Shown here: one piece after another, positions 8,961-16,623 of the stretch | How positions within the stretch are numbered: the stretch's first letter is position 1 | Layout of the letters: every line of letters starts with the position of its first letter | Assembly (NCBI GenBank): GCA_019637155.1 | Contig: JAHBWE010000021.1 | Coordinates: 114,827 to 178,826, forward strand | Source: Labilithrix sp. | GTDB taxonomy: Bacteria; Myxococcota_A; Polyangia; Polyangiales; Polyangiaceae | Direction of reading: 5' to 3' | DNA: 64,000 nt | The notes under the pieces: generated by a model | What the model was told of the DNA's origin: nothing | What the model saw: the letters and a program-made list of their open reading frames with translations, nothing else | The model's database searches: none | Program-made: the position numbers and the translations under genes

Positions 8961-9902
8961 ATGCACCCTGTCCGTCTCGTCACGTACAACGTGCGGTACT
9001 TCGGCCATGGGACACGTGGTCTCGCCAGCACCGGCGGCGCGATGGTGCGGATCGCGAACGCGCTCGCGGCGCTCGACCCGCTCGCGGACGTGATCTGTCT
9101 GCAAGAGGTCGAGACGACGTCGTTCCGCTCGAACGTCATCCATCGCGCGACGAACGGCGAGACGCAGCTCGAGCGTTTGATGCAGATGCTGCACGGCGCG
9201 CTCGTCGCCGCCGGCAAGCGCGACACCTACGAGGCGTATTACTTCCCGGCGCATCAATACCGCGTCACGCAGACGGCCTCGTATTACACGACCGGCCTCG
9301 CCGTCATCGCGAAGCGCGATTTCCAGATCGCGCATCACAACGCGGGGAGCCCGCACGACATCACGTTCCGGCGGAGCCGCCTCCACGCGGTGCGCCGCGT
9401 GAAGCAGACGCGCATCTGCGCCCACCTCCGCGTCGTGCACAAATCGGGCGTCGACCTCGACGTCTTCAACACCCACCTCTCGCTGCCGACGACGTTCTCG
9501 CGCGAGTTCTGGTTCGAGCCGCGCCGGATGGGCTGGGGTCCGAACCAGCTCGAGGAGGCGAAGACGCTCTGCGACTTCATCAAGAAGGAGAAGAAGAGCG
9601 AGCGCTGGGTCCTCGTCGGCGACTTCAACGCGCTCCCGGGCTCGCCGGTGTACCGCCACCTCCGCGAGTGCGGCTACCGCGACGCGTTCGGCGAGTACCA
9701 CGAGTGGGACGACGAGACGCTCGTGAGGTGGCCGACGGCGGGCTTCATGAACCTCCGCATGCACCTCGACCACGTCTTCTGCGGCCCCGGCCTCCGCTGG
9801 CTCCACTTCGACGGCACCCACAAGTTCGGGCAAAAGAACGGCGTCTGGCGCGGCCTCTCCGATCACGTCCCCATCGTCGGGACGTTCACGTTGCAGCCGT
9901 GA
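8961..9902 (+). CDS. Endonuclease/exonuclease/phosphatase family enzyme
   Basis: 313 residues, no signal peptide, so probably cytoplasmic. Family motifs are complete and in order: TYNVRYF (first metal-site Asn), LQEVE (Glu), NTHLSLP, GDFNALPGSP, a LDHVF segment, and the C-terminal SDHVPI catalytic Asp-His pair. This is the DNase I-like fold that cleaves phosphodiester or phosphomonoester bonds with Mg. The substrate (nucleic acid, phosphoinositide or other) cannot be told. It is divergent from the kinase operon; its 3' end overlaps the AraC gene on the other strand by 17 bases. Confidence 0.88.
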   Translation: MHPVRLVTYNVRYFGHGTRGLASTGGAMVRIANALAALDPLADVICLQEVETTSFRSNVIHRATNGETQLERLMQMLHGALVAAGKRDTYEAYYFPAHQYRVTQTASYYTTGLAVIAKRDFQIAHHNAGSPHDITFRRSRLHAVRRVKQTRICAHLRVVHKSGVDLDVFNTHLSLPTTFSREFWFEPRRMGWGPNQLEEAKTLCDFIKKEKKSERWVLVGDFNALPGSPVYRHLRECGYRDAFGEYHEWDDETLVRWPTAGFMNLRMHLDHVFCGPGLRWLHFDGTHKFGQKNGVWRGLSDHVPIVGTFTLQP

Positions 9903-10683
9903 CCCTCACCCGTCTGGCGTAGTCGCCGGGCGTGCATCCAATTTGCGATTTGAACTCGCGAATGAAGTGCGCCTGATCGAAATACCCGAGGTCGGAGGCG
10001 AGCGCGGGCCAGTCGATCGCGACGCCGTGCGCGACGCGCTCGGCCGCCTCTTGCACGCGGAAGCGGCGAATGACCCATCCGGGCGACACGCCGACGTGGG
10101 AGCGGAACGTCCGCTCCAGCTTGCGGACGGAGACGCCGATCCGCGCGGCGAGGTCCGCGACGCGCGCGATCGACGCGTCCGCCGTCGCGAGCGAGACGGC
10201 GCGCTCGGCGAGGAGCGCGTCGTCGTCGACGGGGCCCGCGCGGAGGAGGAGGAAGCGCTCCACGAGCGCGATGCGTTCCTCGTCGCTCGTCGCGGCGGAG
10301 GCGGCGGCGACGAGGGCAGCGCCCTCCGCGCCGAAGGCGTCGGCGACGGAGAGGCCGCGATCGGTGAGCTCGCGCAGCGGCGACGGCCAGAACGCGCGGA
10401 ACGCGCCGGACTTGAACTTCGTGCCGAGGCCCCAGCCGCGCCCGGTGAGGTCGGCGGCGAAGCGCGTCGTGCAGACGCCGTGGAGCCCGGGGCGGTGGGT
10501 GCCGAGCACGAGGTTGATCTGCGGATGAGGGAGCGTCTCCTGCGTATAGGGCGCGGCGAGGTCCCAGCGCACGATCCAGTAGCGGTCCACGTACGGCGCG
10601 AGCGCGGGAGAGGGCGCGCGCCGCGTCAGCGTGAAGTGCCGTCGCGCCGCGAACGGGTCGAGGAGTCCGCCGGTCGCGCGCAT
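9886..10683 (-). CDS. AraC-family transcriptional regulator
   Basis: 265 residues. The N-terminal part (about 1-150) has the DUF6597-like beginning (PYVDRYWIVRWD, HPQINLVLGTH). The C-terminal part holds two helix-turn-helix motifs of the AraC type, with VADLAARIGVSVRKLERTFR and the second-helix stretch ALASDLGYFDQAHFIREFK. It is divergent from the GFA-family gene with only 49 bases between starts, so the two probably share a regulatory region and the GFA enzyme is the natural target. It is convergent and slightly overlapping with the phosphatase-fold gene. Confidence 0.92.
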   Translation of the reverse strand: MRATGGLLDPFAARRHFTLTRRAPSPALAPYVDRYWIVRWDLAAPYTQETLPHPQINLVLGTHRPGLHGVCTTRFAADLTGRGWGLGTKFKSGAFRAFWPSPLRELTDRGLSVADAFGAEGAALVAAASAATSDEERIALVERFLLLRAGPVDDDALLAERAVSLATADASIARVADLAARIGVSVRKLERTFRSHVGVSPGWVIRRFRVQEAAERVAHGVAIDWPALASDLGYFDQAHFIREFKSQIGCTPGDYARRVRVTAAT

Positions 10684-10732
10684 GTCGTGTTTCTACAATA
10701 CGCAGCGGGAGGGGCCGATCGACAATCGCGTC

Positions 10733-11095
10733 ATGAGCGAAGACAAGACGTACCGCGGCAGCTGCCACTGCGGCGCGGTGAGCTACGAGGTCACGATGCC
10801 GCCGCCGGCGGAGGCGGTCTCCTGCAACTGCTCCATCTGCTCGCGCGCGGGCTGGCTCCTCGCGTTCGCGCCCGCGTCCTCGTTCCAGCTGCTCTCCGGC
10901 GAGGACGCGCTCGGCGACTACCAGTTCGCGCGCAAGAGCACGCATCACCTCTTCTGCACGACGTGCGGCGTCCGCTCGTTCTCGCGCGGCAACGGACCGG
11001 ACGGCAGCGTGATGGTAGGCATCAACCTCCGCTGCCTCGCCGACTTCGACTGGGCCGCGATCCCGGTGCAGACGTTCGACGGCGCGTCGCTCTGA
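10733..11095 (+). CDS. GFA-family protein (glutathione-dependent formaldehyde-activating type)
   Basis: 120 residues from the ATG at 10733, which begins MSEDKTYRGSCHCGAV; earlier in-frame starts run into the divergent regulator. The GFA zinc-binding Cys set is visible: SCHCGAV, CNCSICSRAG and CTTCGVRSFSR. The family includes S-hydroxymethylglutathione synthase and many small Mss4-like proteins of unknown substrate. The divergent AraC regulator is the likely controller. Confidence 0.9.
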   Translation: MSEDKTYRGSCHCGAVSYEVTMPPPAEAVSCNCSICSRAGWLLAFAPASSFQLLSGEDALGDYQFARKSTHHLFCTTCGVRSFSRGNGPDGSVMVGINLRCLADFDWAAIPVQTFDGASL

Positions 11096-11185
11096 GCCCC
11101 AAATGCGAGACGGCGGAGAGCGGGGTTTGCCGCTCTCCGCCGGGGTCTCACGCGCGTCGTCGAGGTCGGACGTCGCGCCGGGCGA

Positions 11186-12700
11186 TCACTGCTCGAAGCA
11201 GTAGAGCGCGCGGTACTGATTGCAGGCGTTGGTGGCCTGCGCGTCGGTCCACGCCGCGTTCTTCGACGTGATGGTCCCGATCTGACCCTGCTGCGAGGAG
11301 CTGTTCGAGCTCCACGTGCTGCAGCTGTTGGTAGTGTCCGTGTCGAGGCTCGCCTTCGCGATGTTCGACCACGCGGAGCCGCTCGCGGACGTCGACTTCT
11401 CGGTGATCGAGAGCGCGTTCTGGATGCTGCCGTCGGAGAGGTCGGCCCACGAGTACGCGACGAACTTGCCGTCCATGCGCACGAAGTGGCCGTCCTTCGA
11501 GAAGCGGTGGAGCGGAGCGTCCGTGTGGCTCGTGGCGAGCCACGCGTAGAACAGCTTGCCGGAGAGGGCGGGCGTCGCGTCGGCGAGCGCCTGGCACTTC
11601 GCGTCGGCGCCTTCGAGGCCGCCGAGGTTGCCGCGGTAGGTGGTGGAGGTCACGAAGGCGACGCGGGCGCGGGACGCGCTGCAGATGTAGCCCGTGTACG
11701 AGATCTCGTTGCCGACCAGGAAGGTGTTGCCGTCGAGATCGGTCCCGACGACGAGCTTCTTGCCACCCGCCGGACAGTTCGCCCCCGCCGGCTCATCGGT
11801 CACGACGACGAGCGAGCTCGCTCCAACGTCCCCCTTCGCCCCATCGACGCCGTCCTTGCCGTCCTTGCCGTCGACGCCGTTGACGCCGTCGATGCCGTCC
11901 TTGCCGTCGGCGCCGTTGGCACCGTCGATGCCGTCCTTGCCGTCCTTGCCATCGACGCCGTTGGTGCCGTCCGCGCCGTTGGCACCGTCGATGCCGTCCT
12001 TGCCGTCGACGCCGTCCTTGCCATCCGCACCGTTGACGCCGTCCTTGCCGTCGACGCCGTTGGTGCCGTCCTTGCCATCCGCGCCGTTGGCGCCATCGAT
12101 GCCGTCCTTGCCGTCGACGCCGTTGGCGCCGTCGATGCCATCCCTGCCGTCCGCGCCGTTGGCGCCGTCGATGCCATCCCTGCCGTTCGCGCCGTTGTAG
12201 CCGTTGGCGCCGTCCGCGCCGTTGGCGCCGTCCTGGCCGTTGGCGCCGTCCTTGCCATCCGCGCCGTCCTTGCCGTCGGCGCCCTGCGCCCCGGTTGCAC
12301 CCGTCGCACCCGGCGCGCCCGCGTCCCCCTTGTCGCCTTTGTCGCCCTTCTCCCCCTGTGCGCCCTGTGCGCCCTGTGCGCCTTGCGGGCCCGGCGCTCC
12401 GGCGTCGCCGTGGTCGCCCTTGTCTCCCTTGTCGCCCTTGTCGCCCTTGGGGCCCGCGGCGAGGGTGACCTCTTGCCACTCGTTGTCGTTGCACGCCACG
12501 AACTTCTTCTCGTCCGCGATGTACGCGACGGAGAAGTTGTTCGCCGCACCGCATGCCGGCAGATCGCCGCGGGTGTCGACCGTCATCGCACCGACGGTCT
12601 TCGCGCCGGAGACCGCGGACTCTTCGCTGTCGGAGCTGCACGCGATCAAACCGGCAGCCACCATCGTCATGAGTCCCGCGTTCCAATGGATCTTCTTCAT
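11186..12700 (-). CDS. Collagen-like repeat lipoprotein with C-terminal DUF1554-like domain
   Basis: 504 residues. The signal peptide has lipobox LIAC with C21. After a short linker with a few Cys, residues 83-293 are about 70 uninterrupted Gly-X-Y triplets, rich in GAD, GKD, GID and GAN. The C-terminal domain (about 295-504) begins after SSLVVVTDEP and shows FVTSTTYRGNLGG, ADAKCQALAD, FYAWLATS and a final RALYCFEQ, matching DUF1554-type secreted domains. It is probably a surface-anchored trimeric stalk with a globular head, for adhesion or cell-surface architecture. The ATG start at 12700 follows a purine-rich site. No operon partner. Confidence 0.9.
   Translation of the reverse strand: MKKIHWNAGLMTMVAAGLIACSSDSEESAVSGAKTVGAMTVDTRGDLPACGAANNFSVAYIADEKKFVACNDNEWQEVTLAAGPKGDKGDKGDKGDHGDAGAPGPQGAQGAQGAQGEKGDKGDKGDAGAPGATGATGAQGADGKDGADGKDGANGQDGANGADGANGYNGANGRDGIDGANGADGRDGIDGANGVDGKDGIDGANGADGKDGTNGVDGKDGVNGADGKDGVDGKDGIDGANGADGTNGVDGKDGKDGIDGANGADGKDGIDGVNGVDGKDGKDGVDGAKGDVGASSLVVVTDEPAGANCPAGGKKLVVGTDLDGNTFLVGNEISYTGYICSASRARVAFVTSTTYRGNLGGLEGADAKCQALADATPALSGKLFYAWLATSHTDAPLHRFSKDGHFVRMDGKFVAYSWADLSDGSIQNALSITEKSTSASGSAWSNIAKASLDTDTTNSCSTWSSNSSSQQGQIGTITSKNAAWTDAQATNACNQYRALYCFEQ
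11822..12454. repeat. Tandem 9/18-base coding repeats (collagen-like)
   Basis: The DNA for the Gly-X-Y region is a degenerate tandem array of 9-base units, often grouped as 18 or 27 (cores such as GCCGTCGATGCCGTCCTT on the plus strand). Unit lengths are multiples of three, so copy-number change would keep frame and alter stalk length. Confidence 0.85.
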
Positions 12701-12870
12701 CTCTTGAGCTCTCTCTCCAGCACGCCGGCAGGGCGCCATCTCCCATCGAGACCGCTGCGCTACCGTTTCGACGAGGAGAAGGAACGTCCCCGGCGCCGGC
12801 CCGTTAAGCGAGAGCAGGGAAATTCGTCGATCGCGACGCCGGCCGCGCCGACGCCCCCAGGCCAGCGCGG

Positions 12871-13578
12871 CTACGCGCGGCCGTAGACGGGGAGCGCGGC
12901 GCCGCTCACGTCGCGCGCGTCGTCGGAGAGGAGGAACGCGATGACGCCCGCGGCGGACGCGAGCGAGACCCACTTCGTCGCGTCCGCGTCCGGCATCGCG
13001 GCGCGGTTCGCGGGGGTGTCCATCGTGCTCGGCAGGACCGCGTTCACGCGCACGCCGTGCTCGAGCACCTCCGCCGCGACCGTCTGCGCGAGCGCGACGA
13101 CGGCCGCCTTCGACGCCGCGTACGCCGCCGAGCCGCCGCTCGTCCACGGGCGCGTCGCCGCGCGCGACCCGACGACGACGACGCTCCCACCCTTCGCCGC
13201 GACCATCCCCGGCAACAGCGCGTGGAGCGCGCGGTACACGCTGTCGGCGTTCGCGGACATCATCGACGTCCACGCCTCTTCGTCCTTCGCTTCGTGGACG
13301 GGCGCGCCGCCGGCCCAGCCGCCGGCGACGAGCGCGGCCGCGGTCGGCACGCCGCCGAGCGCCACCGTCGTCGCCGCGAGCGCGGCGGCCCAGTCCTCCG
13401 CCGAGCGGAACGAGCTCACGTGGACGAAGCCGTCGATCTCCTTCGCGAGCGCGGTCGCCCGCTCCCGCCCCCGCTCCGTGTCGAAGAGCGCGACCTTGTC
13501 CCCGCGCCCCGCCAAGAGCCTCGCGAGCTCACCCCCGAGCGCACCCGCCCCACCCGTGATCGCCACGATCCGCGACAT
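12871..13578 (-). CDS. Short-chain dehydrogenase/reductase
   Basis: 235 residues. The cofactor motif TGGAGALGG is at 8-16 and the catalytic set is S138, Y153 and K157 (YAASK). The C-terminal part has the VNAVLPSTMDTP stretch and ends GAALPVYGRA, as in oxidoreductases acting on small alcohols or ketones. A polyketide-type role is possible but no such genes are near. It stands alone: the collagen-like gene lies downstream and a decayed fragment upstream on the same strand. Substrate unknown. Confidence 0.88.
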   Translation of the reverse strand: MSRIVAITGGAGALGGELARLLAGRGDKVALFDTERGRERATALAKEIDGFVHVSSFRSAEDWAAALAATTVALGGVPTAAALVAGGWAGGAPVHEAKDEEAWTSMMSANADSVYRALHALLPGMVAAKGGSVVVVGSRAATRPWTSGGSAAYAASKAAVVALAQTVAAEVLEHGVRVNAVLPSTMDTPANRAAMPDADATKWVSLASAAGVIAFLLSDDARDVSGAALPVYGRA

Positions 13579-13618
13579 GGGCGAGGAGCATACGCGCTCG
13601 CGCCCCGCGCGACGACGG

Positions 13619-13921
13619 TCAGTGGATGGCGTCGGGCCGATCGACGCACGCGAGCTCGATCTCGACGCGGCCGCCGTTCTGGACCTTCACCGTGTCGCAC
13701 GTCGACGGGCAGAGCAGGACCTTCTTCGGCCCCGCCGCCGCGTCCCAGCGCCAGCCGATCCCGTCCTCGCAGCCCTGACGATGCGGGAGGACCGTCCGCG
13801 TCGCGTCGGGTCCCACGACCTCGACGTTCACCTTGTTCGGATCGAGCGTGCGGCCGTCCGGCGGGCGCGGGACGTCGAAGTCGCAACGCGCGAGCTCGCC
13901 GCGGATGGCGGTCAGAGGGTT
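13619..13921 (-). pseudogene. C-terminal fragment of a VWA-type exported protein
   Basis: The reading frame from about 13921 down to 13619 gives roughly 100 residues: a CDFDVP segment, LDPNKVNVEV, GWRWDAAAG, and LLCPSTCDTVK followed by ELAC. This matches the C-terminal tail of VWA-domain secreted proteins typical of Polyangiales, which end with this LCPSTC module. The VWA domain itself is missing. The frame has no good start upstream and meets a stop near 13990. A Shine-Dalgarno-like GGAGG with an ATG at about 13933 opens a different frame that stops after six codons, suggesting a frameshift or deletion. I read it as a decayed gene; a short translated product from the GTG at 13831 cannot be excluded. 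Confidence 0.6.
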
Positions 13922-14063
13922 CGGCGCTTCATGGCACCTCCCACCCCGCGCAAGTTCGGGGCCTCCTGCCGCAGGTCCACGATCTCCCTATTTTATAGGC
14001 AGATCCACCCGCCCGCGCGGCGCAAGGAATGCGTCCCGGCGCAGAATTCGGCCCAGCGACTGG

Positions 14064-14080
14064 CTTGACGAAACGTCAAG
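14064..14080. promoter_or_regulatory. Palindrome CTTGACG-AAA-CGTCAAG, candidate operator copy 1
   Basis: A perfect inverted repeat with 7-bp arms and a 3-base centre, about 50 bases upstream of the KaiC remnant/kinase unit. Its 15-base core (TTGACGAAACGTCAA) is the exact reverse complement of the site at 16288-16302. TTGACG also resembles a -35 box, but no convincing -10 follows. Confidence 0.6.
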
Positions 14081-14126
14081 TTCGGGCTCGACGAACCTCG
14101 ACGCGACGACTACGGTCGAGATCGAG

Positions 14127-14477
14127 GTGGGCGATGAAGATCCTGATCGTGGACGGCGACCGGGCGACCTCGTCCTCACCGGCGACGCGTTCGGCCTCGG
14201 CGTGAGCGAGCTCGTCGCGCGCGGAGCGCTCGACCTCGTGCGCCGGATCGGGGCCGAGGTCGTCGTCCTCGACTCGATCTCGGCGCTCTTCAACCCGCGC
14301 CCGCCGGAGACGATCGTACGCAGCCTCGTCTTCTTCCTCGTCAACGCGCTCGAGGACCGCGGCCTCACCGTCATCATCACCGCCGAGGCGCCCGCCGACT
14401 ACAGCCGCCCGACCGTCCTCGGCGCGGAAGACTACGTCTGCGACCTCGTCCTCGTCCTCCGCAACGTCACGCCGTGA
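14127..14477 (+). pseudogene. KaiC/RAD55-like ATPase remnant, truncated at both ends
   Basis: Reading from the GTG at 14127 gives about 116 residues. The part after GDLVLTGDAF matches the middle of a KaiC domain: LVRRIGAEVVVLDSISALF (Walker B region), IVRSLVFFLVNAL, then EDYVCDLVLVLRN. Walker A and the C-terminal RGT-H loop are absent, so it cannot bind ATP as a normal KaiC. In another frame an ATG at 14134 reads MKILIVDGDR, like a response-regulator start, and stops after 23 codons. This suggests a deletion that joined a receiver gene to a KaiC gene out of frame. The stop overlaps the kinase start (GTGA, 14474-14477), so coupling to the kinase remains. It could still be translated as a small protein. 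Confidence 0.6.
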
Positions 14478-16189
14478 CGCGCATCGGCGATCAGCCCGCG
14501 GAGGTCCTCCGCTTCTTCGTCGCGGCGAGCGCCGTCCTCGCCGAGCCGGCGCCGTCGCTCGAGGAGGTCGCCCGCCTCGCCGTCCCTTCCCTCGCCGACT
14601 GGTGCACGATCGATCTCCCCGACGAGCTCGCCGCCGCGGCGCACGTCGATCCGAGCCACGTCCAGCTCCTCCGCGAGCTGCGCCGCCTGCCGTTCGCGCC
14701 GGCGGGGCCGTACGGCGTCGCGCGCGTGATCGCGAGCGGCCAGCCGGAGCTCGTCATGGCCGCGACCGACGACATGATCGCGGCGATGAGCGCCGACGCG
14801 CGCGCGCTCGCGGCGCTGCGCGAGCTCGCGACCGTCTCCTGGATGACGGCGCCGCTCTCGGCGCGCGACAAGACGTTCGGCGCGATCACGTTCGGACGCG
14901 TCGACCACGCCCGCGCCTACGACCCGTCCGACCTCCGGCTCGCGGAGGACGTCGCGCGGCGCATCGCGAGCACGCTCTCCCACGCCGAGGCGCTCAAGAC
15001 CGCGCAGCGCGAACGCGCGCGGGCGGAGGAGGCGAACCGGGCGAAGGACGATTTCCTCGCCGTCGTCTCGCACGAGCTCCGCACGCCGCTCAACGCGGTC
15101 CTCGGCTGGGCGCGGCTCCTGCGAGACGGCTCCCTCGACGCGGCCAAGACCGCGCGCGCGATCGACACGATCGAGCGCAACGCGAAGGCGCAGAGCCAGC
15201 TCATCGACGACCTCCTCGACGTCTCGCGCATCATCACCGGACGGATCCGCCTCGACGTCCGCTCGGTCGATCCGGCGTCGCTCGTCGCCGGCGCGATCGA
15301 CTCGATCCGTCCCCTCGCCGAGAGCAAGAACGTCCGCCTCCACACCAACATCGATCGCGACTGCGGTCCGATCGTCGGCGACGCCGATCGGCTCTTGCAG
15401 GTCGTGACGAACCTCCTCGGCAACGCGGTGAAGTTCACGCCGGCGGAGGGCCATGTCCGCGTCTCGCTCCAGCGCGTCGATCGCACGATCGCGCTCACGG
15501 TCGCGGACACCGGCGCCGGCATCCGCCCCGACGTGCTGCCCTACGTCTTCGATCGCTTCCGGCAGGCGCCGGGCGCCGCGCGCACCAGCGGCGGCCTCGG
15601 GCTCGGCCTCGCGATCGTCCGCCACCTCGTCGAGCTGCACGGCGGCCGCGTCCAGGCCTACAGCGAGGGCGTCGGCCGCGGCTCGCGGTTCGTCGTCACG
15701 CTCCCGGTGACGTCGATCGGCGAGCGGACGCCGGCCGCGCGCGCGTACGCGCAAGGCTACGCGCCGCCGCGGCTCGACGGCCTCCGGATCCTCGTCGTCG
15801 ACGATCAACCCGATGCGCGCGAGCTCGTCGTCTCGCTCTTCGAGGAGGCGGGCGCGACCGCGATCACGGCCGCGACGGCGGAGGAGGCGCTGACGCGCGT
15901 TCGACACGAGACCCCCGACGTCATCGTGTCCGATCTCGCGATGCCGATCGAGGACGGCTACACGCTCATCCGCCGCGTGCGCGAGCTGCCGCCGGAGGAG
16001 GGCGGAGGCACGCCCGCGGTGGCGCTCACCGCCTACTCGCGGCTGGAGGATCGAACGCGCGCGCTCCGCGCCGGCTTTCAGATGTGCCTGACCAAGCCGG
16101 CCGAGCCCGCCGAGCTCCTCATCGTCGTGGCTGGGCTCGCGCTCCGCGCCGTCTCCGCGCTGCGCACCGTCGCGGTGTCAAGGGCTTGA
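14474..16189 (+). CDS. Hybrid histidine kinase (GAF-HisKA-HATPase-receiver)
   Basis: 571 residues, no transmembrane segment, so a cytoplasmic sensor. Order: a GAF-like sensory region (about 15-170), a dimerisation/phosphoacceptor helix with HELRTP and H200, and HATPase with N-box NLLGNAVKF (313-321), DTGAGI (345-350) and GLGLGLA (374-380). A C-terminal receiver begins RILVVDD (438-444) with phosphoacceptor D487 in VSDLAMP and a conserved Lys near KPAEP. All catalytic residues are present. The GTG start overlaps the KaiC remnant stop by four bases. KaiC-type ATPases next to hybrid kinases are a recurring arrangement, consistent with a signalling partnership with the intact KaiC at 17247-18734. 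The palindrome at 14064 may control this unit. Confidence 0.92.
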   Translation: MTRIGDQPAEVLRFFVAASAVLAEPAPSLEEVARLAVPSLADWCTIDLPDELAAAAHVDPSHVQLLRELRRLPFAPAGPYGVARVIASGQPELVMAATDDMIAAMSADARALAALRELATVSWMTAPLSARDKTFGAITFGRVDHARAYDPSDLRLAEDVARRIASTLSHAEALKTAQRERARAEEANRAKDDFLAVVSHELRTPLNAVLGWARLLRDGSLDAAKTARAIDTIERNAKAQSQLIDDLLDVSRIITGRIRLDVRSVDPASLVAGAIDSIRPLAESKNVRLHTNIDRDCGPIVGDADRLLQVVTNLLGNAVKFTPAEGHVRVSLQRVDRTIALTVADTGAGIRPDVLPYVFDRFRQAPGAARTSGGLGLGLAIVRHLVELHGGRVQAYSEGVGRGSRFVVTLPVTSIGERTPAARAYAQGYAPPRLDGLRILVVDDQPDARELVVSLFEEAGATAITAATAEEALTRVRHETPDVIVSDLAMPIEDGYTLIRRVRELPPEEGGGTPAVALTAYSRLEDRTRALRAGFQMCLTKPAEPAELLIVVAGLALRAVSALRTVAVSRA

Positions 16190-16287
16190 CTCGACAATGC
16201 CACGATCGAGCATCCTGCCGCGCACAGGTGACGAACCCGAGCATGGACTTAAGTTGCTCCCTCGAACTCGTTCGAAGGAGAGGTCGC

Positions 16288-16302
16288 TTGACGTTTCGTC
16301 AA
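16288..16302. promoter_or_regulatory. Palindrome TTGACG-TTT-CGTCAA over a start codon, candidate operator copy 2
   Basis: Same 15-base element as at 14065-14079, in inverse orientation. It overlaps the TTG that is the best start of the DUF4258-type gene, right after an AAGGAGAGG ribosome-binding site (about 16275-16283). A repressor bound here would block the toxin-antitoxin-like operon; the MqsA-like protein encoded downstream is the natural candidate. Confidence 0.6.
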
Positions 16303-16623
16303 CGTTCGAAGGCAAAGCTCCGTGTCATCGGCGATCGCGCGCGCGATCCGGCCGCCGTGCTCGCGCTCGTGCGCGCCTGCGCGGCCACCGGTCGCTACCG
16401 CGTTTGGTCGCGCGCGATCGCGAAGCGCGGTCACGTGTTCGCCGATCTCGCTGCGGCGCTCCGCGCGCCCGCGTCGGCGGTGTGCGCGGACGCGAAGGCG
16501 AACGAGTGGCTCGTCCACGGCGCCGGGATCGACGGCGAGCCGCTCGTCGTTCGAGTCGCCGTGCGCGCACGGATGGTGACGATCGTGGACGTACGCGCGA
16601 CAATGAAGAAGGCACCTCGATGA
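16288..16623 (+). CDS. DUF4258/MqsR-like putative toxin
   Basis: 111 residues from the TTG at 16288, chosen because an AAGGAGAGG site lies about 7 bases upstream; an in-frame ATG at 16243 would add 15 residues but lacks such a site. The protein is small and basic (RSRAIAKRGH-like stretches) and has the DUF4258 pattern: an R-x2-RG-H helix, an ADLAAAL segment, a NEWLVHGAGIDGEPLVV beta strand pair, and a final VTIVDVR strand. Its stop overlaps the start of the MqsA-like gene (ATGA, 16620-16623), the classic toxin-first order of mqsRA-type modules. Probable mRNA interferase-like toxin, by context; no catalytic residues can be assigned. Confidence 0.6.
   Translation: MTFRQRSKAKLRVIGDRARDPAAVLALVRACAATGRYRVWSRAIAKRGHVFADLAAALRAPASAVCADAKANEWLVHGAGIDGEPLVVRVAVRARMVTIVDVRATMKKAPR

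Noticed and set aside
11822..12454. Tandem repeats as a possible CRISPR array
   Set aside because: Units are 9-18 bases without unique spacers and encode Gly-X-Y triplets in frame.
14065..14079. TTGACG as a sigma-70 -35 box
   Set aside because: No matching -10 element was found 16-18 bases downstream; the palindrome is a better explanation.
14602..16623. A 673-codon frame overlapping the hybrid kinase
   Set aside because: Most is a shadow of the kinase; only the last 111-126 codons match a small DUF4258-like protein, so only that part was kept.
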